41,614 bases of DNA from an uncultured Pseudomonadota bacterium (lineage in GTDB: Bacteria > Myxococcota_A > UBA796 > SXON01). The stretch is from the NCBI GenBank assembly GCA_903959175.1, contig CAJBVW010000435.1, positions 1 through 41,614 of the forward strand, written 5' to 3'. Positions within the stretch are counted from its first letter, which is position 1. Each line of letters opens with the position of its first letter. The notes beneath the pieces were generated by a model that saw only the letters and a program-made list of their open reading frames with translations, did no database searches and was not told where the DNA came from. The translations under genes and the position numbers were made by a program. Below are positions 1 to 9,886 of the stretch, in pieces.

Positions 1-570
1 CACCAGCTTCATCAAGAAGCGGTCGACCTGGGCCTCGGGCAGGGGGTAGGTCCCCTCCTGCTCGATGGGGTTCTGCGTCGCCAGGACCAGGAACGGGCGC
101 GGCAGCTTCCACGTCTGGTCCGCGAGCGTGACCTGACGCTCCTGCATCGCCTCGAGGAGGGCCGATTGGACCTTCGCGGGGGCACGGTTGATCTCGTCCG
201 CTAGCAGGATGTTGGTAAAGATCGGCCCCTTGCGGGTCGAGAAGCCACCTTGCTGGGGATTGTAGATCTGGGTGCCGATCACGTCCGCCGGGAGCAGATC
301 CGGCGTGAACTGGATGCGCGAGAAGCCCGCGTGGAGGGTGTTGGCCACCGCCTTCACCGCGGTCGTCTTCGCGAGGCCCGGCACGCCCTCGAGCAACACA
401 TGCCCGTCCGCCAGAAGCGAGATGAGCAGGCGGTCGATCATGTACTTCTGGCCCACGATCACGCGGGCGACCTGCTCGCGCACCTTGGCCAAGGCATGCG
501 CCGCGTCCGCGAGATCCATCGGTGCACGCCCCGACGGCGTCCCCGCCGAAGCTTGGTCCCTCTCTTCCAT
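1..570 (-). CDS. MoxR-family AAA+ ATPase, 3' part cut by window edge
   Basis: This is a MoxR-type AAA+ ATPase, a chaperone-like family that usually works with vWA-domain partners in maturing metalloenzymes or surface proteins. The 190 visible residues hold the N-terminal part of the AAA+ core. Walker A reads GVPGLAKT (the family form with Ala-Lys-Thr), Walker B is LLADEINRA, and the sensor-1 region is [18 protein letters not shown] followed by VDRF. The ATG at 568-570 is preceded by GGAGGA four bases upstream. The gene lies 49 bp downstream of dnaJ on the same strand, so it is probably the third gene of a dnaK-dnaJ-moxR transcript. The C-terminal lid is outside the window. The family is certain; the substrate is unknown, and no vWA partner is visible. 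Confidence 0.93.
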   Translation of the reverse strand, partial: MEERDQASAGTPSGRAPMDLADAAHALAKVREQVARVIVGQKYMIDRLLISLLADGHVLLEGVPGLAKTTAVKAVANTLHAGFSRIQFTPDLLPADVIGTQIYNPQQGGFSTRKGPIFTNILLADEINRAPAKVQSALLEAMQERQVTLADQTWKLPRPFLVLATQNPIEQEGTYPLPEAQVDRFLMKLV

Positions 571-619
571 GCGCTCCTCCAGCGGAGGCCCGTCGAGGGC
601 CCGCTCCCGCCGAAACCGT

Positions 620-1735
620 CTAGCTCGTCCAGCGGTTCAGGAATTCCTTCCAGATGCTACGATCTGCAACCTTTGCTTCCTGGAACGCCGCCAGCTGGCG
701 GACCAGCTCTTCTTCCTTGGGCGACATGTTCTTCGGCACGGCGACCACGACCTGGACGTGCTGATCGCCGCGGCCACGCCCGTTGAGCGAAGGAATACCC
801 TTGTCGCGCAACGTGAAGACCTTGCCGGAAGGCGTGCCGCCTTCCACCGCGAGGCTCTCCTCCCCGTCGATCGTGGGGACGAGGATCTCGCCGCCGAGGC
901 AGGCGGTCGCATAGCTGATGGGGACCTGGCACAACACGTTGTTCCCGTCCCGCCCGAAGATCTCGTGCTCCGCCACCCGGATGGTGATGTAGAGATCGCC
1001 TGGGGGTGCGCCCGTATCCCCGGCGTCCCCCTTGCCCTGCAAGCGGAGCTGCATCCCGTCGTCGATGCCGCCGGGGATGGTCACCTTGAGCTTCTCGCTC
1101 ACGCGGGTGCGCCCGGAGCCTTCGCAGCCGCCGCACGGGTCACGGATGACCTTGCCGCGCCCGCCGCAGCTCGGGCAGGTGGTGCGGATCCGCAGGAACA
1201 TCTGGGCCTGGACGACCTCGCCCGCGCCGCGGCACGTCGCGCACACCTGGGGCTGGCTGCCCTTGGCGGCTCCGTTGCCGTCGCACTGCTGGCAGATCGC
1301 GTGCTTCGGAACCTGGATCTCCTTCTCGCAGCCCTTGGCTGCCTCGAGGAACTCGATGGTCAGCGGGTACTCGAGGTCCGGCCCCCGGCGCGGGCCCCGA
1401 CGGCGACCGCCGCCGCCGCCGCCCAGGCCGAAGAGGTCCCCGAAGATGTCGGAGAAGTGGGAGAAGATCTCTTCCTGGTTCTGGAAGCCGGTGTTGAAGC
1501 CGGCGCCACGGAGCCCGTCGTGACCGAAACGGTCGTACATCTGCCGCTTCTGGTCGTCGCCGAGGATCTCGTAGGCCTCCGCGACCTCCTTGAACCGTGC
1601 CTCGGCTTCCTTGTCGTCCGGGTTCTTGTCCGGATGGAACTTCATGGCCTGCTGCCGAAAGGCCTTCTTGATCTCATTGGCGGAAGCACCACGTGCAACG
1701 CCGAGCACTTCGTAGAAGTCGCGCTTACCCGCCAT
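620..1735 (-). CDS. dnaJ: Chaperone protein DnaJ
   Basis: DnaJ is the J-domain co-chaperone that delivers unfolded clients to DnaK and stimulates its ATPase. The protein is 371 aa, normal for the family. It has an N-terminal J domain starting [10 protein letters not shown] with the essential HPD at residues 34-36. A short Gly-rich linker follows (FGLGGGGGG, then Arg-rich). Next are four zinc-binding CxxCxG repeats ([32 protein letters not shown]) and the client-binding C-terminal domain. I chose the ATG at 1733-1735 because GGAGG lies 10 bases upstream. An in-frame TTG nine bases earlier sits directly on that ribosome site and is unlikely. The gene follows dnaK on the same strand, with a hairpin in the 59-bp gap. 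Confidence 0.97.
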   Translation of the reverse strand: MAGKRDFYEVLGVARGASANEIKKAFRQQAMKFHPDKNPDDKEAEARFKEVAEAYEILGDDQKRQMYDRFGHDGLRGAGFNTGFQNQEEIFSHFSDIFGDLFGLGGGGGGRRRGPRRGPDLEYPLTIEFLEAAKGCEKEIQVPKHAICQQCDGNGAAKGSQPQVCATCRGAGEVVQAQMFLRIRTTCPSCGGRGKVIRDPCGGCEGSGRTRVSEKLKVTIPGGIDDGMQLRLQGKGDAGDTGAPPGDLYITIRVAEHEIFGRDGNNVLCQVPISYATACLGGEILVPTIDGEESLAVEGGTPSGKVFTLRDKGIPSLNGRGRGDQHVQVVVAVPKNMSPKEEELVRQLAAFQEAKVADRSIWKEFLNRWTS

Positions 1736-1756
1736 ACAATTCAATCCTCCAGGAAA

Positions 1757-1786
1757 CGTGGGGCCGCCCTCGCGAGCGGCCCCACG
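1757..1786 (-). other. Hairpin between dnaK and dnaJ
   Basis: There is a perfect 11-bp inverted repeat (1757-1767 pairing with 1776-1786) with an 8-base loop. On the minus strand it is followed by only three T residues, so it is a poor intrinsic terminator. It is better read as a processing, stability or partial-attenuation element. Such an element could make dnaK more abundant than dnaJ. Confidence 0.55.
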
Positions 1787-1794
1787 CAGGCCGT

Positions 1795-3699
1795 TTAGGC
1801 GTCTTCGAAGTCCGCGTCGATCACGTCGTCGCTTTTCTTGCCCGCGCCCGCGGCAGCGCCGCCCGCGGCGGCCCCGCCGGCACCGGACGCGCCTTCGCCG
1901 GCACCCTGGTACATCGTCTCGGCCAGCTTGTAGCTCGCCTGCGTGAGCTTCTCGAAGGCGGCCTTGAGGCGAGCCACGTCATCGCTGTCGAGCGCCGACT
2001 TGGCCTCCACGAGAGCGCTCTCGACGATGCTCACCTGGTCGGCGGGCATCTTGTCGCGGCTCTCTCGCAGGGCCTTGTCCGTCTGGTAGACGAGGTTGTC
2101 GAGCTTGTTGCGCTCTTCGATGAGCTCGCGCTTGCCCTTGTCGGAAGACTCGTTGGCGGCCGCCTCGCGGACGAGCTTCTCGACCTCGTCCTTGGAGAGG
2201 CCCGACGACGACGTGATCGTGATCTTCTGTTCGCGATTGGTGGCCTTGTCCTTGGCCTTCACGTTCAGGATGCCGTTCGCGTCGATGTCGAAGGTGACCT
2301 CGACCTGGGGCACGCCGCGCGGGGCCGGCGTGATGCCGTCCAGGCGGAAGGTGCCCAGGAGGCGGTTGTCCTTCGCGAGGGGGCGCTCACCCTGGTACAC
2401 ATGCACGTCGACCGCCGACTGCCCGTCTGCCGCGGTGCTGAACGTCTCGCTCTTGCTGGTCGGGATCGTCGCGTTGCGGGCGATGAGGGTGGTCATCACG
2501 CCGCCGAGCGTCTCGATGCCGAGGGAGAGCGGCGTCACGTCGAGGAGGAGCATGTCGGTGACGTCGCCACCGAGCACGCCGCCCTGGACGGCCGCGCCGA
2601 GGGCCACGACCTCGTCCGGGTTGACGGAGCGGTTGGGCTCCTTCCCGAAGAGCGCCTTGACCTTCGCCTGAACGAGCGGGATGCGCGTGGAGCCGCCGAC
2701 GAGGATGACCTCGTCGATGTCGCCGGGCGCGACCTTGGCGTCGCGGAGGGCGAGGCGGCAGGGCTCGATGGTGCGATCCACGATGGGCTCGATCATCTGC
2801 TCGAAGCGAGCGCGGCTCAGCGAGCGCTCGAGGTGCTTCGGCCCGTCCTTGTCGGCGGAGAGGAAGGGCAGCGAGATCTGCGCCGACTGGCTCGAAGACA
2901 GCTCGATCTTCGCCTTCTCCGCGGCGTCCTTCAGGCGCTGGAGCACCATCTTGTCGCCCGCGACATCGATGCCGGTCTCGGTCTTGAACTCCTTGACGAG
3001 CCAATCGATGATCGCGTTGTCGATGTCGTCGCCACCGAGGTGGGTGTCGCCGTTGGTCGAGCGGACCTCGACCACGTTGTCGCCGACGTCGAGGATCGAG
3101 ATGTCGAACGTGCCGCCGCCGAAGTCGTAGACGGCGATCGTCTGGTCCTTCTTCTTCTTTCCGAAGCCGTACGCGAGCGCGGCCGCGGTCGGCTCGTTGA
3201 TGATGCGCTTCACGTCGAGGCCGGCGATGCGGCCTGCGTCCTTCGTGGCCTGACGCTGGGCGTCGTTGAAGTAGGCCGGGACGGTGATGACGGCCTCGGT
3301 GACGGTCTGGCCGAGATACTTCTCGGCGTCACGGCGAAGCTTCTGCAGGATCATCGCGGAGATCTCGGGGGGCGAGTACTCCTTGTCGTCGTTCTTGACC
3401 TTCATCAGACCGTCGCTCGCGGCCACGATCTTGTAGGGCACGCGGGACGACTCCTTCTGAGCCTCCTCCCAGCGGAGCCCCATGAACCGCTTGACCGAGT
3501 ACACGGTGCGGGTGGGGTTGATGATCGCCTGCCGGCGAGCCGAAGCCCCGACGAGGCGCTCGCCGTCCTTCGTGAAGCTCACGACGGAGGGCGTGGTGCG
3601 CGCGCCCTCCTCGTTGATGATCACGGTGGGGGAGTCGCCTTCCATGACGGCGACGACCGAGTTCGTGGTCCCGAGATCGATGCCGATGATCTTGCCCAT
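1795..3699 (-). CDS. dnaK: Chaperone protein DnaK (Hsp70)
   Basis: DnaK is the cytoplasmic Hsp70 that binds and releases unfolded polypeptides in an ATP-driven cycle with DnaJ and GrpE. The product is 634 aa. It opens [18 protein letters not shown] (phosphate-1 loop) and contains [17 protein letters not shown] and [15 protein letters not shown] (phosphate-2) in the nucleotide-binding domain. The substrate-binding domain includes [14 protein letters not shown], and the tail ends [11 protein letters not shown], close to the usual DnaK terminus. The ATG at 3697-3699 has GGAGGA six bases upstream, which decides against an in-frame upstream start. It heads the dnaK-dnaJ-moxR run. No grpE is in the window. 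Confidence 0.98.
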   Translation of the reverse strand: MGKIIGIDLGTTNSVVAVMEGDSPTVIINEEGARTTPSVVSFTKDGERLVGASARRQAIINPTRTVYSVKRFMGLRWEEAQKESSRVPYKIVAASDGLMKVKNDDKEYSPPEISAMILQKLRRDAEKYLGQTVTEAVITVPAYFNDAQRQATKDAGRIAGLDVKRIINEPTAAALAYGFGKKKKDQTIAVYDFGGGTFDISILDVGDNVVEVRSTNGDTHLGGDDIDNAIIDWLVKEFKTETGIDVAGDKMVLQRLKDAAEKAKIELSSSQSAQISLPFLSADKDGPKHLERSLSRARFEQMIEPIVDRTIEPCRLALRDAKVAPGDIDEVILVGGSTRIPLVQAKVKALFGKEPNRSVNPDEVVALGAAVQGGVLGGDVTDMLLLDVTPLSLGIETLGGVMTTLIARNATIPTSKSETFSTAADGQSAVDVHVYQGERPLAKDNRLLGTFRLDGITPAPRGVPQVEVTFDIDANGILNVKAKDKATNREQKITITSSSGLSKDEVEKLVREAAANESSDKGKRELIEERNKLDNLVYQTDKALRESRDKMPADQVSIVESALVEAKSALDSDDVARLKAAFEKLTQASYKLAETMYQGAGEGASGAGGAAAGGAAAGAGKKSDDVIDADFEDA

Positions 3700-3799
3700 G
3701 AGCCGTCCTCCCTCTCCGAACTTACGTCTTTGCGCAAATTTATGACTTTGAACCGTTTGAATCGACGCGCACACAGCAGTACGCGTCGAACGCCCGGAG

Positions 3800-3827
3800 A
3801 TGCTAATCCCCGAGTTCGCGACGTCAA
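3800..3827 (-). promoter_or_regulatory. Sigma70-like promoter for dnaK
   Basis: Reading the minus strand, TTGACG (3822-3827) and TAGCAT (3800-3805) are separated by 16 bases. They match the -35 and -10 consensus at 5/6 and 4/6 positions. Transcription would start near 3793, giving a dnaK leader of about 94 bases. The bases preceding and including the -10 read TTAGCA, which is also the first part of a CIRCE half-site, but no matching second half exists. Confidence 0.5.
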
Positions 3828-4016
3828 GCCGACGGCGAGCCTCCGCCTGGACGCGTCGCTGGCATCGCGCAGGGGCGGGAGGCCACGACAGCCGCGCGTG
3901 GCGTCACTCCACTAGGTTCCCCCTACGCTATCGGCAAGCCCTCCCAGACCGGTCCCGACGGGACCCCACCGGCGAATCGTCGAAGGAAAAACTTGCAGCG
4001 CACGGCACGCTCCTTG

Positions 4017-4043
4017 CTTGAAGGGTTGCCCTGGGCCCCGCAT
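4017..4043 (+). promoter_or_regulatory. Heat-shock (sigma32-type) promoter for groESL
   Basis: CTTGAA at 4017-4022 is followed by 13 bases and then CCCCGCAT at 4036-4043. The classical sigma32 promoter is CTTGAA, 13-15 bases, CCCCAT-T, so this is a close match with two extra bases inside the -10. It points toward groES. Transcription would begin near 4050, leaving a leader of about 220 bases. Confidence 0.6.
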
Positions 4044-4097
4044 CTCTTTCATTGCCCTGACCCCGGTGGGTCCCCGGAAAAGCGGCGTCGGAGCGGC

Positions 4098-4149
4098 AAT
4101 GGTGCTGCGCTGGCGCCGCGCTTCTCTTTTTCGCCGCGCCGAAACCATT
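4098..4149 (+). promoter_or_regulatory. Structured hairpin in groESL leader
   Basis: An outer stem AATGGT (4098-4103) / ACCATT (4144-4149) encloses an inner GC-rich arm. In that arm GGCGCCGCG (4112-4120) pairs at 8 of 9 positions with CGCCGCGCC (4132-4140). A pyrimidine run TTCTCTTTTT lies in the loop. Lying between the putative heat-shock promoter and groES, it could act as an attenuator or temperature-sensitive fold. It does not itself contain the groES ribosome site. Confidence 0.4.
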
Positions 4150-4222
4150 GACGCGCCCGGACGCCGTGTGTACCCCTTCGCCGCACCAGGGTCCAGGCGG
4201 CCATCCGCTGACCCGCACGTCC

Positions 4223-4241
4223 GCCCCGCTCGCTGCGGGGC
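4223..4241 (+). promoter_or_regulatory. Hairpin just upstream of groES ribosome site
   Basis: A perfect 7-bp stem GCCCCGC/GCGGGGC with a TCGCT loop ends about 20 bases before the groES ribosome site (ACGGAG). It could stabilise the mRNA 5' of the coding region or influence ribosome access. Confidence 0.4.
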
Positions 4242-4273
4242 AGAACAAATCTTCCTTTCAACGGAGTTCCACC

Positions 4274-4564
4274 ATGAAGTTCCGCCCTCTGTACGACCGC
4301 GTGCTGGTCAAGCGCGTCACCTCGGAGAACAAGAGCGCCGGGGGCCTCATCATCCCCGACAGCGCCAAGGAGAAGCCGCAGGAGGCCGAGGTGATCTCGG
4401 TGGGCTCCGGGCGCATCCTCGAAGACGGCAAGGTCCGCCCCATGACCCTCCAGGTCGGCGACCGCGTGCTCTTCGGCAAGTACACCGGTGACGAGATCAA
4501 GCTCGACGGCGAGGAGCACGTCATCCTCCGCGAGGAAGACATCCTCGCCGTCCTCGAGAAGTAG
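4274..4564 (+). CDS. groES: Co-chaperonin GroES
   Basis: GroES is the heptameric lid of the GroEL folding chamber. The product is 96 aa, the standard length. It begins [15 protein letters not shown] and contains the mobile loop ([17 protein letters not shown]), then the beta-barrel core with [14 protein letters not shown] and the terminal [10 protein letters not shown]. The ATG at 4274 follows ACGGAG with seven bases between. The frame is open upstream to 4148, but that extension has no homologous character. groEL follows after 42 bp on the same strand, as is usual, and a sigma32-like promoter lies upstream. Confidence 0.97.
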   Translation: MKFRPLYDRVLVKRVTSENKSAGGLIIPDSAKEKPQEAEVISVGSGRILEDGKVRPMTLQVGDRVLFGKYTGDEIKLDGEEHVILREEDILAVLEK

Positions 4565-6277
<1,713 letters not shown>

Positions 6278-6304
6278 GTCCAGCCTCTCGTTCGAGCCTC
6301 GCGG

Positions 6305-6341
6305 GGGCCGACGTCGAAAGGCGTCGGCCCTTCGCCGTTTT
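6305..6341 (+). terminator. Intrinsic terminator of groESL
   Basis: A perfect 9-bp stem GGGCCGACG/CGTCGGCCC (6305-6313 and 6322-6330) with an 8-base loop begins 28 bp after the groEL stop. It is followed by TTCGCCGTTTT. Confidence 0.75.
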
Positions 6342-6416
6342 GGGAGACGGCGCCGACCGTTCGAAGGGCGTGGGGACGGCGCCGCCCCCGGAGGGTCGAC
6401 GGGATAACAGCGGCGA

Positions 6417-7208
6417 ATGCCAGTGACTAGCCACACCCAGGACGGCGTCACCGTCCTCACGCTCGACCGCCCCGAGCGCCGCAACGCGCTCGACATGGAC
6501 ATGTGGCGCGGCCTCCGGAGCGCCGCGCTGGCCGCCGAGGGCGCGCGCGCCGTGATCATCCAGGGCGCCGCCGGACACTTCAGCTCGGGCCTCGATCTCA
6601 CCCCGGACAACGCCCTGTTCGCGACCGCCGCGCGCGCGATCGCCGACGGTGACGAGGGAGTAGCCCACGAGGTGATCCTGGAGCTGAAGAGCTGCGTCCA
6701 GGCCCTCGCCGACCTCGGCTGCCCCACCATCGCGGCGATCGAGGGCGCCTGCATCGGCGGCGGGCTCGAGATCGCGCTCGCGTGCGACATGCGCTTCGCC
6801 TCGAGCACCGCGAGCCTCGGGCTGCTCGAGGTCCGCATCGGCATGATCCCGGACCTCGGGGGCTGCGCGCGGCTCAGCCACCTCGTCGGCGCGGGCCGCG
6901 CGGCCGACCTCATCTGCACCGCCCGCCGGATCGACGGCGAGGAGGCCTACCGCATGGGCGTGGTCGAGCGTGTCGTCGCGTCGGGTACGGCGTTCGAGGT
7001 CGCATGTTCCGCCGCCCGGGACATCGTGGCGAACGCACCCCTGGCCGTGCAGCTCGCGCTCGGTGCGGTGCGACGCGCTGGCGACCTGGGCCTGCAGGAG
7101 GCCCTCTCCGTCGAGACCCGCGCGGGAGTGATGGCCCTGACCAGCGGCGAGCCCCGGGAGGGCGTCACGGCCTTCCTCGAGAAGCGCCCTCCCCGCTGGG
7201 ATCGCTGA
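6417..7208 (+). CDS. Enoyl-CoA hydratase/isomerase family protein
   Basis: This is a 263-aa crotonase-fold enzyme that acts on acyl-CoA thioesters, typically hydrating enoyl-CoA in fatty-acid or amino-acid breakdown. The N-terminal DRPERRNALDMDMW is the CoA-binding opening. GACIGGGLEIALACDMRF forms the oxyanion hole region. Both catalytic glutamates of rat crotonase (Glu144, Glu164, 20 residues apart) have equivalents here at Glu118 and Glu138 (the latter in GLLEVRIGMIPDLGG), which supports hydratase activity. The ATG at 6417 lies just after the groEL terminator, so it starts a new unit that continues into lnt 10 bp downstream. The exact substrate cannot be read from sequence. Confidence 0.92.
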   Translation: MPVTSHTQDGVTVLTLDRPERRNALDMDMWRGLRSAALAAEGARAVIIQGAAGHFSSGLDLTPDNALFATAARAIADGDEGVAHEVILELKSCVQALADLGCPTIAAIEGACIGGGLEIALACDMRFASSTASLGLLEVRIGMIPDLGGCARLSHLVGAGRAADLICTARRIDGEEAYRMGVVERVVASGTAFEVACSAARDIVANAPLAVQLALGAVRRAGDLGLQEALSVETRAGVMALTSGEPREGVTAFLEKRPPRWDR

Positions 7209-7218
7209 GGCGACGGGA

Positions 7219-8766
7219 ATGACATCCCTCTTCTCACGCGCCGTCGCTCCGCGCGCCCTGGCCGCGCTCGCCTCCGGGCTGATCCTCACGTTCGTCTCGC
7301 CGCCCTTCGGCCTGTCGGCGCTGCACTGGATCAGCTTCGTGCCGCTGTTCGTGGCCCTCCGGCCGGACGAGCCGCGCATGAACTTCAAGCTCGGCTACCT
7401 CACCGGGTTCTCCGGCGTCTTCTGCCTGTTCTTCTGGCTCGCCCAGACGATCACGGTGTTCTCGAACATCCCGCTCGTCCTCGCGGCCGGCATCGTGGTG
7501 CTGTTCGCCGCGGTGTGGGGCCTCCCGTACGGCCTGGTCGCGATGGCGGTGCACCCGCTGCGCCGCCGCTTCGGCGCGGGGTGGATCTTCCTGTTCCCCG
7601 CCGTGTGGGTCGGGATGGAGTACCTGCAACCCGCGCTCTTCCCGTACTACCAGGGCGTCGGGCAGTACCGGACCCCGTGGGTGTGGCAGCTCGCGAGCGT
7701 GTTCGGCGCGATGGGCGTGTCGTACCTCGTGATCCTCGTGAACGCGGCCCTCGCCTCCCTCGTGATCGCGCGCCGGGAAGGCACCCCGATCCCCTGGCCC
7801 GCGCTCGCCGCCGCCGCCGCGTTATGGTTCGCAAACCTCGGCTTCGGCGCGTGGCGCTACAACGCGGTCGAGGCCACCCTCGCCGCCGCGCCGCTCCTGC
7901 GCACCTCCGTCCTCCAGCAGAACGTCACCATGGTCACGCGCATCCAGGAGCGTGGGAACGACGTGCTCAAGTCGTGGGTCCAGCTCACCGGCCTCGTCGC
8001 GCCGGAGAAGCCCGACCTCGTCGTCTGGCCCGAGGGCTCCGTCGGCTACAACCCGAACGAAGGCAAGGCGAAGGAGATCTTCTCCCAGCTGAGCCAGCGC
8101 GGCGGCTTCGACTTCCTGATCGGCGGCGGGACCTTCGGTCACGACCCCGCGGACCCGACGCGCCGCGCGAGCTGGAACTCGGCGTACCTGTTCGACAAGT
8201 CGGGCGAGATCAGCGGACGCTACGACAAGATGGTGCCCCTGCCCTTCGGCGAGTACCTGCCGTGGCCCGTCTCCTACCTCAAGGACTACATCGAGGGCGT
8301 AGGGGACTTCCGGGCCGGCATCGAGCCCGTCGTCTTCAAGACCGGCGCGTACACCTTCACGACGCCCATCTGCTACGAGGCCATCCTCGAGTCACAGATG
8401 CGCAAGCTGATGGACGCAGACCTCTTCGTGAACATCACGAACGACGGGTGGTTCGGCAACACGTCGGCGCCCCACCAGCACGCCATGCTCGCCGCCGTCC
8501 ACGCCGTGGAGCTCGGCCGCCCCATGCTCCGCGTCGCCTACACGGGCGTGAGCATGGTCGTCGAGCCGCACGGCGCCATCCCCTTCGAGACCAAGCCCTT
8601 CCACGACGAGGCCGCCGTCGTGCCCATCCGCATGGCCAAGTTCGAGACCCCCTACCGCACCTGGGGCGGCTGGTTCCCCGCCGTCGCGAGCCTCGTCGGC
8701 GCGCTCTCCCTCCTCGCGGTCTACCTTCGACGGGCCCCTGTCACACCCACCTCGTCCGCGTCGTAG
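7219..8766 (+). CDS. lnt: Apolipoprotein N-acyltransferase
   Basis: Lnt adds the third acyl chain to the N-terminal cysteine of lipoproteins in the inner membrane, the last step of their maturation. The protein is 515 aa. Its N-terminal part has about six hydrophobic segments, beginning ALAALASGLILTFVSPP. The periplasmic nitrilase domain carries the Glu-Lys-Cys triad at Glu272 (VVWPEGS), Lys337 (GRYDKMVPLPFGEYLPW) and Cys385 (TPICYEAIL). These lie close to the E. coli positions 267/335/387. One more membrane segment closes the protein. The gene suits its surroundings, where at least five lipoprotein-type genes occur. It starts 10 bp after the crotonase gene. Confidence 0.95.
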   Translation: MTSLFSRAVAPRALAALASGLILTFVSPPFGLSALHWISFVPLFVALRPDEPRMNFKLGYLTGFSGVFCLFFWLAQTITVFSNIPLVLAAGIVVLFAAVWGLPYGLVAMAVHPLRRRFGAGWIFLFPAVWVGMEYLQPALFPYYQGVGQYRTPWVWQLASVFGAMGVSYLVILVNAALASLVIARREGTPIPWPALAAAAALWFANLGFGAWRYNAVEATLAAAPLLRTSVLQQNVTMVTRIQERGNDVLKSWVQLTGLVAPEKPDLVVWPEGSVGYNPNEGKAKEIFSQLSQRGGFDFLIGGGTFGHDPADPTRRASWNSAYLFDKSGEISGRYDKMVPLPFGEYLPWPVSYLKDYIEGVGDFRAGIEPVVFKTGAYTFTTPICYEAILESQMRKLMDADLFVNITNDGWFGNTSAPHQHAMLAAVHAVELGRPMLRVAYTGVSMVVEPHGAIPFETKPFHDEAAVVPIRMAKFETPYRTWGGWFPAVASLVGALSLLAVYLRRAPVTPTSSAS

Positions 8767-8783
8767 GTAGGTCGGAGCGCCGG

Positions 8784-9305
8784 GTGACGGACCCATCCTC
8801 CGACGAGGCCTTGATGGACCAGGTGCAACAGGGGAGCGCAGACGCCTTCGCGACCCTGTTCGGGCGCCACCGTGCCCCGCTCTACGGCTACCTCCTCCGC
8901 ATGACCCGGCGCGCCGAGGTCGCCGACGACCTCTTCCAGGAGACCTTCCTCTCCGTCCACCGTGCCCGCGCCACCTGGGTGAGCGGGGGTGGCACCTTCC
9001 GCAGCTGGCTCTACCGCATCGCGACGAACGCCGTGCGCGACGGGGGCCGGCGGACCCAGCGGCGCCCGGAGGTCTTCGGCCTCGAGGTCGAGCTGGTCTC
9101 GAACGACGCGCCCGCAGATCGGATCGCGCTCGAACGCGCCCTCGGCGCGCTCCCGGAGAACCTGCGCGACGCGTTCCTGCTCGGCACCGTGTACGGCTTC
9201 GACCACAACGAGATCGCCTCCACCCTCGAGATCTCTACCGACAACGCCCGCGCCCGCCTCTCCCGCGCCCGCTCCCGGATGCGCGAGCTCCTGGAGACGT
9301 CGTGA
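8784..9305 (+). CDS. ECF-type RNA polymerase sigma factor
   Basis: This 173-aa protein has the two-domain layout of extracytoplasmic-function sigma factors. Region 2 (AFATLFGRHRAPLYGYLLRM, then DDLFQETFLSVHRA) recognises the -10. Region 4 (ALGALPENLRDAFLLGTVYG, then FDHNEIASTLEIS and RARLSRARSRMRELL) is the helix-turn-helix that recognises the -35. The start is a GTG at 8784, with CGGAG six bases upstream; an ATG at 8813 would cut into the first helix. The stop overlaps the next gene by 4 bp (GTGA). That neighbour has one membrane segment, the usual sigma/anti-sigma pairing. The third gene of the overlapping set encodes a secreted caspase-like protein. Confidence 0.93.
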   Translation: MTDPSSDEALMDQVQQGSADAFATLFGRHRAPLYGYLLRMTRRAEVADDLFQETFLSVHRARATWVSGGGTFRSWLYRIATNAVRDGGRRTQRRPEVFGLEVELVSNDAPADRIALERALGALPENLRDAFLLGTVYGFDHNEIASTLEISTDNARARLSRARSRMRELLETS

Positions 9306-9886
9306 CAGACGCCGAGCTCGATCTGAAGCTTCAGGAGCTGGGGCCCGTCGAACCGCCCCGAGGTGTTCAGGCGCGCGTGCTCACCGCCGTCGGCGTGTCC
9401 GACGCGCGCGTCGCGGCCCTCATCGGCCCCGAACCCCTCCCCCTCCGTATGCCCCCCGCGCGTCCCCGCTGGCGCTGGCCCATCGCAGTGGCATCGGTCG
9501 CGATGGCGGCCGCCGCCCTCTACGCGGTGGTCCCCTCTCCGCCCGAACGCGCCCAGCCGGACGCGCTCGTCCCGCGCGGCTTCGGCGACATCCGCCCGAG
9601 CCTCGGCCTCCGCGTCGCCGTGCGCAGCAGCGGACAGGTCGAGCGCCTCCGCCCGGGGCAGGCCTATCAGCCTGGCGACACCTTGCTGTTCCGCGTGTCG
9701 AGCTCCGTGCCGGTTGATATCGTGTTGCGACGCGGAGACGCCGTCCTCTACCGCGGGGCCGTCCCCGCGGGGGACACCGACCTCCCCGTCGGGTACACCC
9801 TCGAGGCCGGGGAGGCCGCCGCGCCCTTCGTCGTCGAGGGGTCCGGGGCCGAGGCCCGCTTCGACATGACGGCGGTGCCGCGATGA
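9302..9886 (+). CDS. Single-pass membrane protein, probable anti-sigma factor
   Basis: The 194-aa product has a short cytoplasmic N-terminus (about residues 1-55) with no clear zinc-binding anti-sigma motif. One membrane segment follows (about 60-80, WPIAVASVAMAAAALYAVV), then a periplasmic domain rich in beta strands. That domain, with RPGQAYQPGDTLLFRVSSS and VDIVLRRGDAVLYRGAVP, resembles the DUF4384-like domains often found beside secreted caspases. It starts at GTG 9302, overlapping the sigma gene stop, and its own stop overlaps the caspase gene ATG. The anti-sigma role is inferred from this position and topology, not from a recognised domain. Confidence 0.75.
   Translation: MTDAELDLKLQELGPVEPPRGVQARVLTAVGVSDARVAALIGPEPLPLRMPPARPRWRWPIAVASVAMAAAALYAVVPSPPERAQPDALVPRGFGDIRPSLGLRVAVRSSGQVERLRPGQAYQPGDTLLFRVSSSVPVDIVLRRGDAVLYRGAVPAGDTDLPVGYTLEAGEAAAPFVVEGSGAEARFDMTAVPR

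Larger units (their letters stand above)
3700..4273. other. Divergent dnaK/groES intergenic control region
   Basis: This 574-bp stretch has no convincing gene: the short open frames in it lack ribosome sites and do not look like proteins. It carries the outward dnaK promoter, a heat-shock-type promoter for groES and two hairpins in the groES leader, listed separately. A locally AT-rich patch at about 3725-3760 lies in the dnaK leader. No complete CIRCE element (TTAGCACTC, nine bases, GAGTGCTAA) is present. Confidence 0.7.

Noticed and set aside
3796-3812. CIRCE operator near dnaK
   Set aside because: Only a partial TTAGCA half-site is present and no GAGTGCTAA partner.
3800-4021. Small genes in the dnaK/groES gap
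   Set aside because: No ribosome sites and random-looking sequence over regulatory elements.
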